The notes under the pieces are model-generated. The model had not been told where the DNA came from and ran no database searches. It saw nothing but the letters and a program-made list of their open reading frames with translations. A stretch of 64,000 bases of DNA. It comes from Bacteriovoracaceae bacterium (GTDB lineage: Bacteria > Bdellovibrionota > Bacteriovoracia > Bacteriovoracales > Bacteriovoracaceae). Of this stretch, positions 13,110-21,637 are shown one piece after another (the stretch's first letter is position 1; every line of letters starts with the position of its first letter). A program made the translations under genes and the position numbers. Location: the NCBI GenBank assembly GCA_947441615.1, contig CANEUH010000014.1, forward strand, positions 39,169 to 103,168. Reading direction: 5' to 3'.

Positions 13110-13884
13110 ATTAGCGATAATTCTTTTAATCCTGGGGTTAAGTTCTTGTGACTTTACCTCAGGACTTAATCAAGACATTCTGAATGCTCAAAAGTATGTG
13201 GATAACCAAGATTTTTCTAAGGCGGTTGAGCTTTATGAAAGAATCTTGAAAAAAAATCCCTCTAAGATCATCAAAACAAAAATCAATTATCAGTTAGCAG
13301 AAATTTATTATCTTTATCTGGATGAGCAGGTGAAGGCCCTCAAGTATTATCAATTTATTGTGGATAACGTCGATGATCCTCTTTGGCAGGTGAAGTCACT
13401 AGAGAAAATGGCGGATATTAATTTTAGTTTTGCAAAAAATTTCAATGAATCGATTCATGCCTATCAAATTTTGATGCAGTTTAAGCCGAAACTTAAAAAC
13501 TATGATTACTATTATTTAAGAGTCGGCGAATCCTTTTTTGAGATGGGGCAATACAATAAAGCTCGTGAAATTTTTAATCAAATACTTAATCAACCAACAA
13601 ACCCTCATTATATAGAAGCCTTTAATCAAATGGGGCTGATTGAGTTTTATAATAAAAACTGGGATAAGGCCGTTGAGTATTGGTTTGAGTATCTAAAACG
13701 CGAGCGTAGAAAAGATCAAATTGTTAAAGTAAAGTTTCTTATCGCGAATGCCTATGAATCCAATGAAAAATTAAAAGAAGCTTATAATATTTATTATTCG
13801 CTGCTCCCCACCTATCCAAATCCCGAGGTTTTAAAGGCCCGTTTGAAGTCACTCTATGCACGTCGTGTGGCGAGAAAACGTTAG
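13090..13884 (+). CDS. TPR-containing lipoprotein
   Basis: The best start is GTG 13090, which lies inside gyrA (20-nt overlap) with GAGGGTGAG upstream and gives 264 residues. The N-terminus is then a clean lipoprotein signal peptide ending in LGLSSC. The rest is helical with repeated tetratricopeptide motifs (for example YDYYYLRVGESFFEMGQYNKAREIF), resembling BamD/YbgF-type envelope proteins. It may be an outer-membrane scaffold, but no specific function can be assigned. Translational coupling to gyrA is likely and unusual. Confidence 0.75.
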   Translation: MKLLFSKLAIILLILGLSSCDFTSGLNQDILNAQKYVDNQDFSKAVELYERILKKNPSKIIKTKINYQLAEIYYLYLDEQVKALKYYQFIVDNVDDPLWQVKSLEKMADINFSFAKNFNESIHAYQILMQFKPKLKNYDYYYLRVGESFFEMGQYNKAREIFNQILNQPTNPHYIEAFNQMGLIEFYNKNWDKAVEYWFEYLKRERRKDQIVKVKFLIANAYESNEKLKEAYNIYYSLLPTYPNPEVLKARLKSLYARRVARKR

Positions 13885-13937
13885 ACCAAAAGCCGAATTT
13901 CCTTTATCTTAATTGAAATAATTTTACGGTGACTAGC

Positions 13938-14129
13938 ATGACCAGTTGGAAGAAGGCTTTGGCCATTGCTTTAGGGCTTCCCTCGACGATTCTTGGAGTC
14001 TTTTTTGGTTTTCAAGAATTAGTGAAGGTGGGCTTAATATCTCAAGGTGTTGCCCAGGGTTTTTTAATTGCCGTAGTGGTCTTAATGCTCATTAAAATGA
14101 TTCAGGTCTCATGGAAAAAAAAGAATTAG
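13938..14129 (+). CDS. small two-helix membrane protein, AtpZ-like position
   Basis: From ATG 13938 the gene encodes 63 residues with two hydrophobic segments (about 8-24 and 38-55) and a basic C-terminus WKKKN. Many ATP synthase operons begin with a small hairpin protein of the AtpZ type, so this role is plausible by position, but similarity is weak. A GTG at 13929 is a possible alternative start. It overlaps the next gene by 19 nt. Confidence 0.6.
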   Translation: MTSWKKALAIALGLPSTILGVFFGFQELVKVGLISQGVAQGFLIAVVVLMLIKMIQVSWKKKN

Positions 14130-14491
14130 ATAAGAAATTTTTTCTACTCTCATTAGTGAACATCATTCCTGCCATTATTTTTGGGGGAGGATTAACTCTT
14201 GAGTCACTCTTCTTTATTGCGGCTTTGGTGATTTTGGTCGTTAACCACACTATTTTGGTGAAAATTGTAAAATCAGTTACAGCATCAGCAAGCGGAGAGG
14301 ATACCGGTGGTGCCTCGCGTCAGGTTTCGCGAATCCTCTTTCTTATGTTATTGAAGTTCTGTCTCCTGTTTGGCCTTGTTGGGGCCTTTTACTATTATAA
14401 GCGTGAACTCATTACAAAACTCTTTGTGTTGATCTTTTTCCAATTGATAATTCAGGTCTTAAGTATTAAAAACAACTATCAAAATAGTTAG
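14111..14491 (+). CDS. AtpI-like ATP synthase accessory membrane protein
   Basis: The 126-residue protein has four predicted membrane helices and a short loop rich in Gly/Ser between the second and third. AtpI-type proteins precede atpB in most F0F1 operons and help assemble the c-ring. Sequence is poorly conserved in this family, so the call is by topology and by its place 9 nt before atpB. Confidence 0.65.
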   Translation: MEKKELDKKFFLLSLVNIIPAIIFGGGLTLESLFFIAALVILVVNHTILVKIVKSVTASASGEDTGGASRQVSRILFLMLLKFCLLFGLVGAFYYYKRELITKLFVLIFFQLIIQVLSIKNNYQNS

Positions 14492-14500
14492 GACATATAT

Positions 14501-15271
14501 ATGAAACTTCTAGGTTTTCTTAGCATACTTTTAGCCCCGTCTGCGTTTGCTTCAGGTGGGTATAATTTCTTTACGAATGCTTCTCACTCAACACATATTC
14601 CTGCTCATACACTTGCACTAATTTTTGGATCTTTGTTAATCGTACTAATTGGTGTTGTTTACCGCGCTCAAATTTCAAGTGTTAAAAATATCATCATTCC
14701 AGATCGTGGAATAACAACGAGAAATCTCGTTGAGGCCTTGGGTCAGGCGATGCACGGAACAGCTAAGACAGTGATGGGAGAAGAGTCGACTAAGAAATAC
14801 TTCTCTTATGTTATCTTTGTTTTTTTCTTTATCCTTATCAATAATCTTATTGGAATTATTCCTGGCTCAATGTCTGCGAATCAAAATTTAAATACTACAC
14901 TTGCTCTTGGTATCTTCACGTTCTTTTATTTTAACTACCAAGGGATTCGCGCTGTTGGATTTATTAATTACATGAAGCACTTTGCGGGCCCAATGCCAGC
15001 ACTTGCCTTACTTGTTTTCCCAATTGAAATTATTTCGGTTTCAGTTCGTCCCCTCTCTCTTGCTCTTCGCTTACGCGGGAACATGGATGGTGACCATTTG
15101 ATTCTTGGCATTTTCTCTGAACTCGTTCCTTACATTGTACCGATTCCTTTCTATGCGATGGGAATTTTTGTAGGGTTTCTTCAAGCCTTCGTCTTTACAC
15201 TTTTAACAATGATCTATATTGGTATGGCCACTGCTCATCACGATCATGGCGAACATGACCACCACCATTAG
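14501..15271 (+). CDS. atpB: ATP synthase F0 subunit a
   Basis: Subunit a forms the proton half-channels against the c-ring. The key segment SVRPLSLALRLRGNMDGDH holds the essential arginine of helix 5 (LRLRGN). The 256 residues start with a possible cleavable signal sequence ending near AFA, as seen in some proteobacterial AtpB. The C-terminus is a histidine-rich tail (HHDHGEHDHHH) that most homologues lack. atpE follows after 31 nt. Confidence 0.95.
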   Translation: MKLLGFLSILLAPSAFASGGYNFFTNASHSTHIPAHTLALIFGSLLIVLIGVVYRAQISSVKNIIIPDRGITTRNLVEALGQAMHGTAKTVMGEESTKKYFSYVIFVFFFILINNLIGIIPGSMSANQNLNTTLALGIFTFFYFNYQGIRAVGFINYMKHFAGPMPALALLVFPIEIISVSVRPLSLALRLRGNMDGDHLILGIFSELVPYIVPIPFYAMGIFVGFLQAFVFTLLTMIYIGMATAHHDHGEHDHHH

Positions 15272-15302
15272 GAAGATCAATTTTTTTACAAAGGATTAAA
15301 AA

Positions 15303-15539
15303 ATGGAAAACACTACTGCTTTCGTTGTTCTAGCTGCTGCTATCGCTTTCGCTTCTGCTGTTATCGGTGGAACAATGGCACAAGGTAAAGCTGCTTCAGT
15401 TGCTCTTGAAGGTATCGCTCGTAACCCAGCTGCTGCTGAAAAACTTCAGACTCCAATGATTCTAGCTCTTGCTCTTATCGAGTCTCTTGTTCTTTTCGGT
15501 TTCGGTATCGCATTCCTTATCTTAGGAAAAGCAGCTTAA
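15303..15539 (+). CDS. atpE: ATP synthase F0 subunit c
   Basis: This 78-residue two-helix proteolipid forms the rotor ring. The loop reads EGIARNPAA, close to the usual ARQPE, and the ion-binding carboxylate is Glu60 in ALIESLVLF. Aligning Lys29 with E. coli Lys34, the helix-1 GxGxGxG positions become Ser18, Val20, Gly22 and Thr24, so the tight glycine packing is largely lost. The Gln that marks Na+-type subunits is not at its expected place, so proton use is likelier. Codon choice is notably biased, as expected for a highly expressed gene. Confidence 0.95.
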   Translation: MENTTAFVVLAAAIAFASAVIGGTMAQGKAASVALEGIARNPAAAEKLQTPMILALALIESLVLFGFGIAFLILGKAA

Positions 15540-15657
15540 TTTTTAAATTAAGACCTGAAATAAGAAGGGCCCGTTTTGATCTGAGCCCCAAATTTCGGAC
15601 ATTAAATTAAACGAGACTACCCCAGAAATGGGGTATTCTTTTTTAAAGAGGTCCCAA

Positions 15658-16080
15658 ATGTCTAAGTTCCCTGAAAAAGTTCGTAAAATTCTTGAATCGA
15701 GTCCTTTTGTACAAAAAGTTACTGGTTCTCAAGTTCTGTTCACATCCGAATTCAAGATTAAAGCAGTTGAATTGAATCTTGAGGGCGCCAGCCCTCAAGA
15801 CATCTTCAATCGTTTAGGAATTGATACAGCACTGTTTTTACCAGATTTTCCTAAGAAATCTGTCTCCCGCTGGAGAAAGATTTACGAAACCTTAGGAGAG
15901 GAAGGTCTAAAAGAAGAACGCAGAGGTAGAGGGTCAACAGGTAGACCGAAACGTTCTTTTGACCCTTCTAATCCCGCTTCGCTTTTAGAGCGGATTGCTT
16001 ACCTCGAAGCGGAGAACTATATCTTAAAAAAGCTCGAAGCCTTGGCGGCCAAACACGAAAAGAAGAAAGGTTCGAAGTAG
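15658..16080 (+). CDS. IS3-family transposase OrfA
   Basis: OrfA is the DNA-binding half of the transposase. ATG 15658 with AGAGG 6 nt upstream gives 140 residues; an in-frame ATG at 15628 lacks a good site. A helix-turn-helix lies in the first half (FKIKAVELNLEGASPQDIFNRLGI...KSVSRWRKIYE) and a leucine-zipper-like helix at the end (LLERIAYLEAENYILKKLEAL). It carries the slippery heptamer that allows OrfAB production. Confidence 0.85.
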   Translation: MSKFPEKVRKILESSPFVQKVTGSQVLFTSEFKIKAVELNLEGASPQDIFNRLGIDTALFLPDFPKKSVSRWRKIYETLGEEGLKEERRGRGSTGRPKRSFDPSNPASLLERIAYLEAENYILKKLEALAAKHEKKKGSK

Positions 16081-16940
16081 TTGCTAAGGCAAAGAAGATT
16101 AATCCTCAGTGCTCTACTGCTGTACTCTGCGATTTTGCGAATGTCACACCCAGTGGTTTTTATAGTTGGATCAATAGACCTATGGCGGAGATGTCTATTG
16201 ATGAAAAAGTAATAATCGATCTCTTTAATAAGAGCAAAGGTAAGCTAGGTATTCGCCGACTTAAGATGGCGTTTGAGAGGGATAGAAAGAGGCTGATCAA
16301 TCATAAGAAAGTGAGACGCATTAAAAAGGCATTCAACTTGGTAACTGTTATTCGAAAGAAGAATAAGTTTAGAGCAATCTTCAAGACAGGTGAAGAAAGT
16401 AAAGTTGCTGCGAATTTAGTTCAAAGACAGTTCTATCCACCGAAGGAAGGAATCATTCTGTCGACCGATATGACCGAACTCCGGTACTCTTTTGGTCAGA
16501 AAGCTTATCTCTCAGCAGTAAAGGATCTAAGGACAAAAGAGATTGTAACATATTCACTAAGTCCGAATCCAACGATTGAACTTGCGATAGGGAAACTATC
16601 TGAGGTCTTATCTCGGCATCCAAAATCAGTGAGAGAAAGAATTATTATTCATTCTGACCAAGGCGGACAATACTGTAGTCCGCAGTACCTCGGAGTATTA
16701 GAAAATTTAAATGTTACGGCTTCAATGTCCAGGAAAGGAAACTGTCTTGATAATGCCCCAATTGAGAGTTTCTTTGGTCATTTTAAAGATGAAGCCGAAT
16801 ATAAACACTGTAGGAACTTCCGAGAACTGAAAAATTGTGTGCGTACTTATATGAATTATTATAATAATGAAAGACCCCAATGGGGGTTAGAACGAAAAAC
16901 CCCTGCCGAAGCAGGGGTTAACAATAGTCTCGTTTCTTAA
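16023..16940 (+). CDS. IS3-family transposase OrfB (DDE catalytic part)
   Basis: The frame is open from 16023 and is probably translated by frameshifting from OrfA; an internal ATG at 16182 also exists. The N-terminal part has the HTH_21-like region (KGKLGIRRLKMAFERD), then the retroviral-integrase-type core with the first Asp in STDMTELRYS, the second in IHSDQGGQY and the Glu in NAPIESFFGHFKDE. The ending NNERPQWGLERKTPAEA is typical of the IS150/IS3 side of the family. All three catalytic residues are present. Confidence 0.9.
   Translation, partial: LKKARSLGGQTRKEERFEVVAKAKKINPQCSTAVLCDFANVTPSGFYSWINRPMAEMSIDEKVIIDLFNKSKGKLGIRRLKMAFERDRKRLINHKKVRRIKKAFNLVTVIRKKNKFRAIFKTGEESKVAANLVQRQFYPPKEGIILSTDMTELRYSFGQKAYLSAVKDLRTKEIVTYSLSPNPTIELAIGKLSEVLSRHPKSVRERIIIHSDQGGQYCSPQYLGVLENLNVTASMSRKGNCLDNAPIESFFGHFKDEAEYKHCRNFRELKNCVRTYMNYYNNERPQWGLERKTPAEAGVNNSLVS
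16026..16032 (+). other. programmed -1 frameshift site AAAAAAG
   Basis: The heptamer A AAA AAG sits in phase with OrfA codons near the end of its leucine zipper. Slippage by -1 enters the OrfB frame, which is open from this point to 16940. This is the canonical slippery sequence of IS3-family elements. Confidence 0.8.
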
Positions 16941-16982
16941 ACTGTCCGATTTAAGGGGCTCAGATCATTTTCGGGCCCTTCT

Positions 16983-19784
16983 TTATTGTTTTAAAATTTT
17001 CGAGAGGTACTTTCCAGTGTGAGAAGTCTTGGTCTTTGAGACAGCTTCCGGTGTCCCCTCGGCCACAATTAGTCCCCCACCCTTCCCGCCTTCTGGTCCC
17101 AAATCAATCACCCAGTCCGCTGTTTTAATCACGTCTAAGTTGTGCTCAATAATAAGTAGTGAGTGACCCTGATCAATGAGTTTATTGAGTGCCTTTAAAA
17201 GGATTTTAATATCTTCAAAGTGAAGACCCGTGGTTGGTTCATCTAGAACATATAAGGTTGAACCTTTTACTGATTTTGAAAGCTCTCGAGAGAGTTTTAA
17301 TCTTTGTGCTTCACCACCCGATAGAGTCGTGGCCGGTTGACCTAGTTTTATATAACCAAGGCCCACGGCATTTAACACTTTGAGGGCCCTGTTGACCTTA
17401 GGATGATTTTCAAAAAAGGGCTCGGCCTCTTCTATCGACATCGCGAGTACGTCAGCGATATTTTTCCCGCGGTAAAGGATGGAGAGAGTTTCGTTATTGT
17501 ATCGACTCCCTCTACATTCAGAACAGGTGACGTAAACATCAGGAAGAAAATGCATTTCAATTTTTAAAACACCATTACCTTCGCAAGTTTCACATCTTCC
17601 ACCTTTAACATTAAAAGAGAAGCGACCAGGCTTATAGCCTCTAACTTTTGATTCATTTGTTTGAGAGAAAATATTTCTTATATCGTCAAATAGACCAGTA
17701 TAAGTCGCGGGATTGGAGTGAGGTGTTCTTCCAATCGGAGATTGATCAAGTTCAATGAGACTCTGGATTTTATCTACCCCAGAAATTGATCGGTAGTTCG
17801 CCTGGGAACCCCGTCTGCCACGGGAGAGATAATTTTTTATCGCTGGAATGAGAACTTTGTGAATGAGTGTCGATTTCCCAGAACCAGAGACACCGGTAAT
17901 ACACGTTAATCCCCCGAGGGGTAATTTAAGAGTGACGTCTTGGAGGTTATGTTCCCGAGCTTTTTCTAGGACAATATAATCATTAAGCTTTCTTCGGTTT
18001 TCAGGAATTTCAATTTTAAGTTCTTTAGAAAGATATTTACCCGTAATACTTTTTTTGGTTTTAATAATTTCCGCGGGTGTACCTGCTGCAACGATCTCCC
18101 CTCCGTGAATTCCCGCTTTGGGACCCATATCAATTAAATAATCTGACGCCATCATGGTGTCTTCATCGTGTTCAACAACCAGGACAGTATTTCCTATATC
18201 TCTTAGATCAATCAGGGTTTTAATGAGTTTTTCATTATCTCTCTGATGAAGACCAATACTTGGCTCATCTAAAACATAAAGAACACCGGAAAGGGCCGAA
18301 CCAATTTGAGTTGCTAGTCTTATACGTTGGGATTCCCCTCCAGACAAAGTCATCGCGTCTCGATTAAGAGTGAGATAATTAAGTCCCACGTTTAAAAGAA
18401 ACTTAAGTCGATCTCTCACCTCTTTAAGAACTTTTTGCGCAATAATGGCGCGGTTACCAGTGAATTCTAGTTGATCAAAAAAGAGTGCAGCATCGGCGAT
18501 GGATAAATCACAAATATCCATAATGGATTTGTCTTGAATTTTAGCAGCCAAGGCAAAGGGGTTAAGCTTTTTACCATGGCAAGAAGGACATTTTTTTATG
18601 ATCATGTACTCTTCAAGGTCAGCTCTGGTTTTTTCAGATTCAGACTCATGATATTTTTTTTCTAACCAAGAAGTGATTCCTGGAAATTCTTTTTTAAAAT
18701 TCCAAGATGAATTTTCTGATTCAAATTTGTAATTATAGATCTTATCTGAGCCATCATAAAGAATGGTTTTAAATTTATCAGATAATTTAGAAAATGGTTT
18801 TTCGAGATCTGTTTTTTCAGCTTCGGCCACCGAGCGGACCATCTGCATGAGAAAGGTATTTTTCTTTAATACCGGAATTGCCCCCTCTTCAAGTGAGAGA
18901 TTCTCGTCAAAAAGAATCGAATCAAAATCAAATTTTTTCGAGATTCCTAGCCCGTTACAAACGGAACAAGCTCCAAGAGGTGAGTTAAATGAAAAGAGCC
19001 TTGGCTCTAAGTCAGGGTAACTCTTCCCAGTCTTAAAAGAATAGTTTTTTTCTGAGAAAAAATGTTCCTTGTCGTCAGAAAGAACCACGAGATATCCATC
19101 AGATAACTTTAGCGCCTGTTCAATTGAATCTGTTAAACGTGAATTGATCCCTTCTTTCATCACGACACGGTCAATAATGATATCAATGTTATTAAATTTA
19201 GACTTATTAATTGCGAGAGTATCCTCAAGATTTAAGATGTCACCATTAAGTCTTATGCGGGAAAATCCCATGCTTTGGTATTTCGCGAGTTCTTCCTTGT
19301 GCTCACCTTTTTTCGAACGAATAACTGGCGAGAGAATTTGTAGTTTTGAACCCGCTTTAAATTTTAAAATAGAATCCACAATTTGTTGGGGAGTCTGTTT
19401 GGCGACTTTTTCACCAGATTCTGGACAGTAGGCATCACCAAGTCTGGCATACAATAATCTCAGGTAATCATAAATTTCAGTAATCGTTCCAACGGTTGAG
19501 CGAGGATTTTTGGTTGTGGATTTTTGGTCTATGGCAATTGCTGGGGAAAGGCCCGTGATACTTTCAACCTCGGGTGCCTCAATTTGCCCAATGAATTGTC
19601 TCGCATAGCTAGAGAGTGATTCAATGTAGCGTCTTTGTCCTTCAGCATAAATGGTGTCAAAGGCAAGTGATGATTTTCCGGAACCCGAGGGACCCGTAAT
19701 AACAGTTAATGAATGACGAGGAAGTGAAACATCTACGTTCTTAAGGTTGTGTACCTTGGCCTTGGTGACTTGAATTTTTTCCAT
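16983..19784 (-). CDS. uvrA: excinuclease ABC subunit A
   Basis: UvrA is the damage-sensing ATPase of nucleotide excision repair and hands the lesion to UvrB. The 933 residues hold two ABC modules: Walker A GPSGSGKSS and GVSGSGKST, and two LSGGE signatures. Zinc-binding CxxC pairs appear in CSVCNG, CPSCHGKK, CETCEGNG and CSECRGSR. Length is normal. Its start overlaps the end of pdxA by 44 nt. mfd, which recruits UvrA to stalled polymerase, is at the other end of the same minus-strand block. Confidence 0.97.
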   Translation of the reverse strand: MEKIQVTKAKVHNLKNVDVSLPRHSLTVITGPSGSGKSSLAFDTIYAEGQRRYIESLSSYARQFIGQIEAPEVESITGLSPAIAIDQKSTTKNPRSTVGTITEIYDYLRLLYARLGDAYCPESGEKVAKQTPQQIVDSILKFKAGSKLQILSPVIRSKKGEHKEELAKYQSMGFSRIRLNGDILNLEDTLAINKSKFNNIDIIIDRVVMKEGINSRLTDSIEQALKLSDGYLVVLSDDKEHFFSEKNYSFKTGKSYPDLEPRLFSFNSPLGACSVCNGLGISKKFDFDSILFDENLSLEEGAIPVLKKNTFLMQMVRSVAEAEKTDLEKPFSKLSDKFKTILYDGSDKIYNYKFESENSSWNFKKEFPGITSWLEKKYHESESEKTRADLEEYMIIKKCPSCHGKKLNPFALAAKIQDKSIMDICDLSIADAALFFDQLEFTGNRAIIAQKVLKEVRDRLKFLLNVGLNYLTLNRDAMTLSGGESQRIRLATQIGSALSGVLYVLDEPSIGLHQRDNEKLIKTLIDLRDIGNTVLVVEHDEDTMMASDYLIDMGPKAGIHGGEIVAAGTPAEIIKTKKSITGKYLSKELKIEIPENRRKLNDYIVLEKAREHNLQDVTLKLPLGGLTCITGVSGSGKSTLIHKVLIPAIKNYLSRGRRGSQANYRSISGVDKIQSLIELDQSPIGRTPHSNPATYTGLFDDIRNIFSQTNESKVRGYKPGRFSFNVKGGRCETCEGNGVLKIEMHFLPDVYVTCSECRGSRYNNETLSILYRGKNIADVLAMSIEEAEPFFENHPKVNRALKVLNAVGLGYIKLGQPATTLSGGEAQRLKLSRELSKSVKGSTLYVLDEPTTGLHFEDIKILLKALNKLIDQGHSLLIIEHNLDVIKTADWVIDLGPEGGKGGGLIVAEGTPEAVSKTKTSHTGKYLSKILKQ

Positions 19785-20694
19785 TCGAAACCCTCTTCAA
19801 TGTTTCTAGGGCCTCTTTGAGTGAATAAGAACATCCACGATAATCGGCCATGTTTTTCCCAAAAAGACCAAACGATGTTCCGTGATCAGGGCTAAACCTG
19901 TAAAAAGGAAGCCCCAGGGTAATATTTGAACCAATAAAACCTTGAAGGGATTTAAAAACACCAAGTCCCTGATCATGAAAAATATAAATAAATAAGTCGT
20001 TTGAGGACTTTTTTTCAAGCACCATTGTATCACCTGGGATGGGCCCAGACATTTCTATTTTAAACTCATTTCTTAGACGTTTGATGGCGTGGCCCACTCT
20101 TTCATCTTCTTGACCAATTAGGCCACCCTCGCCGGCATGGGGATTAAATCCAGACACAAGAACTCTAGCTGGCAAATGTCCTAGTTTTTTTAATGAATAA
20201 AGGGCCGTATGAATCCGGTGAAAAATTAAATCTTCAGATATATCCACCACTTCTTTAAGAGGCAAATGATCAGAGATGAGAAGCACCTTTAGTGTAGGTG
20301 AAGAAAAATACATCCCTAAATCAGGTAGATTAAAATAAGAACGAAAATACTCCGTATGACCTGGAAAACCCGGGAATTGATCTTTTGATGTTGGAAGGGT
20401 GTAGAGAACACCACCATCCTGAATCCGCTCCAAGCTTGTATTGAGAGAGCTAAAGCTTTGTGAAAAAGTCTTCTTTTTAATCCAATTTGATTTGAGAAAT
20501 TGATGACAAAAAGAGAGACCATCAGGCAATACCTCAAATGGAATATGTAACGTCTTCAGTGTTTGAACAATCGCTTCAGGGAATGCATTCAATTCAAGGC
20601 GAGATAAATCAGCTTCACTCATCATGAGGCAGGATTTTAGAAAAACCTCGATACCGATACCCTTTTCATGGCCCTGGGTAACCTGGATTTTCAT
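19741..20694 (-). CDS. pdxA: 4-hydroxythreonine-4-phosphate dehydrogenase family protein
   Basis: PdxA oxidises 4-phosphohydroxy-threonine in the DXP-dependent vitamin B6 pathway. The start chosen is ATG 20694, 1 nt after the upstream gene's stop, giving 317 residues. The metal ligands of the family are visible as the histidines in GHTEY, FNPHAGEGGLIGQED and SPDHGT, and HDQGL is also present. The N-terminal loop reads GHEKGIGIEV rather than GDPAGIGPE, so it is somewhat divergent. It shares 44 nt with uvrA. The B6 oxidase pdxH is at 49.5 kb. Confidence 0.88.
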   Translation of the reverse strand: MKIQVTQGHEKGIGIEVFLKSCLMMSEADLSRLELNAFPEAIVQTLKTLHIPFEVLPDGLSFCHQFLKSNWIKKKTFSQSFSSLNTSLERIQDGGVLYTLPTSKDQFPGFPGHTEYFRSYFNLPDLGMYFSSPTLKVLLISDHLPLKEVVDISEDLIFHRIHTALYSLKKLGHLPARVLVSGFNPHAGEGGLIGQEDERVGHAIKRLRNEFKIEMSGPIPGDTMVLEKKSSNDLFIYIFHDQGLGVFKSLQGFIGSNITLGLPFYRFSPDHGTSFGLFGKNMADYRGCSYSLKEALETLKRVSNGKNSSHQGQGTQP

Positions 20695-20695
20695 A

Positions 20696-21625
20696 CTAGA
20701 GTAGATTTTTGATGTAATAGTTTGAATACTCTCGGTCAAACCAGTTTGATGTTACTGATTTTCCCTTAGAGACAAAGATGTCGTTCTGTATTTGATCTTT
20801 TAATCGAGCAAATTCTTGAGATTCAACCAAGTCCTTTTTTTGGACATAAAAAACATGGAGATATTTATTGAGTGAAATAGCTTTAGAAAAAGAACCCTCG
20901 GCGGTTGTTTTTAAAAGTTTTGCTAAATCTTTTGAAAGCCCATCTTCATTAAGAGCATCTAAATTATTTGATTCAAGGTCACGATACTCAGAAGGTAATT
21001 TCCCCGTCAGTTGATAATCCTTGAGAACAGATAAAAAAAGACTTTCATTTTTATCAATCAGTTTTTCTTCAGCAATATAGAAATCGACTAAGTTGTATTT
21101 AAACGAAAGGGCATTGTTAGTCGTATTTCTTTTGTAATATTCGTTTTTAATTTCTTGCTCTGTGACTGAAACGAGTGGTGCAATAATCCTTTGAGCAAAA
21201 ATATTAAACTCCATCGTCTCGCGGATGATTTCAAAATATTCTTCGTAAGTAACGCCTTTGCCTTTAAGAAATTGCAAAAGGTCAGTTCTTTTTAAGCCGA
21301 GTCTCTCTTCAGTCATCTTAATTCGAGATTCTACAGCATCATCATTGATGACATAACCTTGCGCATTGATCTTGTCTCTCACGATATAAGAGCGGATCAT
21401 GATGTCTAAGAGTTCTTTTTGAGAAAACGATTTCTGATTGTAAATAATGGGTGATATTTCTTTTCTTGCATCCAGGGTTGCTTCAACTCGCTTCACCTCA
21501 GACAAAGAAATAACTTTAGTATTCACAACGGCAACGATTTTATCGATGAGTTTTTCAGAAGAATTTTTATCTTGGGCAAAAGAAAAACTTGTGCCCAAGA
21601 TGATAAAGATTAAAAGTAGTTTCAC
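20696..21625 (-). CDS. SurA-like periplasmic chaperone
   Basis: The protein has a signal peptide (MKLLLIFIILGTSFSFAQ) and a SurA N-terminal-type helical domain (KIVAVVNTKVISLSEVKR, YVINDDAVESRIKMTEERLGL). The middle and C-terminal parts are too divergent to show a clear rotamase domain. SurA proteins escort outer-membrane proteins through the periplasm. It lies next to a parvulin-type gene in one minus-strand unit, upstream of pdxA; surA-pdxA is a common gene pair in proteobacteria. Confidence 0.75.
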   Translation of the reverse strand: MKLLLIFIILGTSFSFAQDKNSSEKLIDKIVAVVNTKVISLSEVKRVEATLDARKEISPIIYNQKSFSQKELLDIMIRSYIVRDKINAQGYVINDDAVESRIKMTEERLGLKRTDLLQFLKGKGVTYEEYFEIIRETMEFNIFAQRIIAPLVSVTEQEIKNEYYKRNTTNNALSFKYNLVDFYIAEEKLIDKNESLFLSVLKDYQLTGKLPSEYRDLESNNLDALNEDGLSKDLAKLLKTTAEGSFSKAISLNKYLHVFYVQKKDLVESQEFARLKDQIQNDIFVSKGKSVTSNWFDREYSNYYIKNLL

Positions 21626-21637
21626 GAATCCAGTATT

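Larger units (their letters stand above)
15582..16962 (+). mobile_element. IS3-family insertion sequence (1381 bp)
   Basis: The ends are imperfect inverted repeats of about 38 bp beginning TGAGCCCC and ending GGGGCTCA, with TG...CA termini typical of IS3. The 4-bp sequence GATC is repeated directly outside each end (15578-15581 and 16963-16966), matching a target duplication, although GATC is itself a palindrome. Two overlapping frames in -1 relation encode the transposase. Both look intact and base composition is like the host, so the element may be active and native to this lineage. Confidence 0.88.
15562..16983. terminator. bidirectional atpE/uvrA terminator split by an IS
   Basis: AAGAAGGGCCCG (15562-15573) and CGGGCCCTTCTT (16972-16983) are perfect 12-bp inverted arms. 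Without the insertion sequence between the two GATC copies, they would be separated by a 13-nt loop and flanked by A and T runs, making a terminator serving atpE on one strand and uvrA on the other. The IS now lies in the loop, separating the arms by about 1.4 kb. Confidence 0.8.

Noticed and set aside
18763..19431. Open frames on the plus strand opposite uvrA.
   Set aside because: They have no ribosome binding sites and mirror the conserved uvrA coding sequence.
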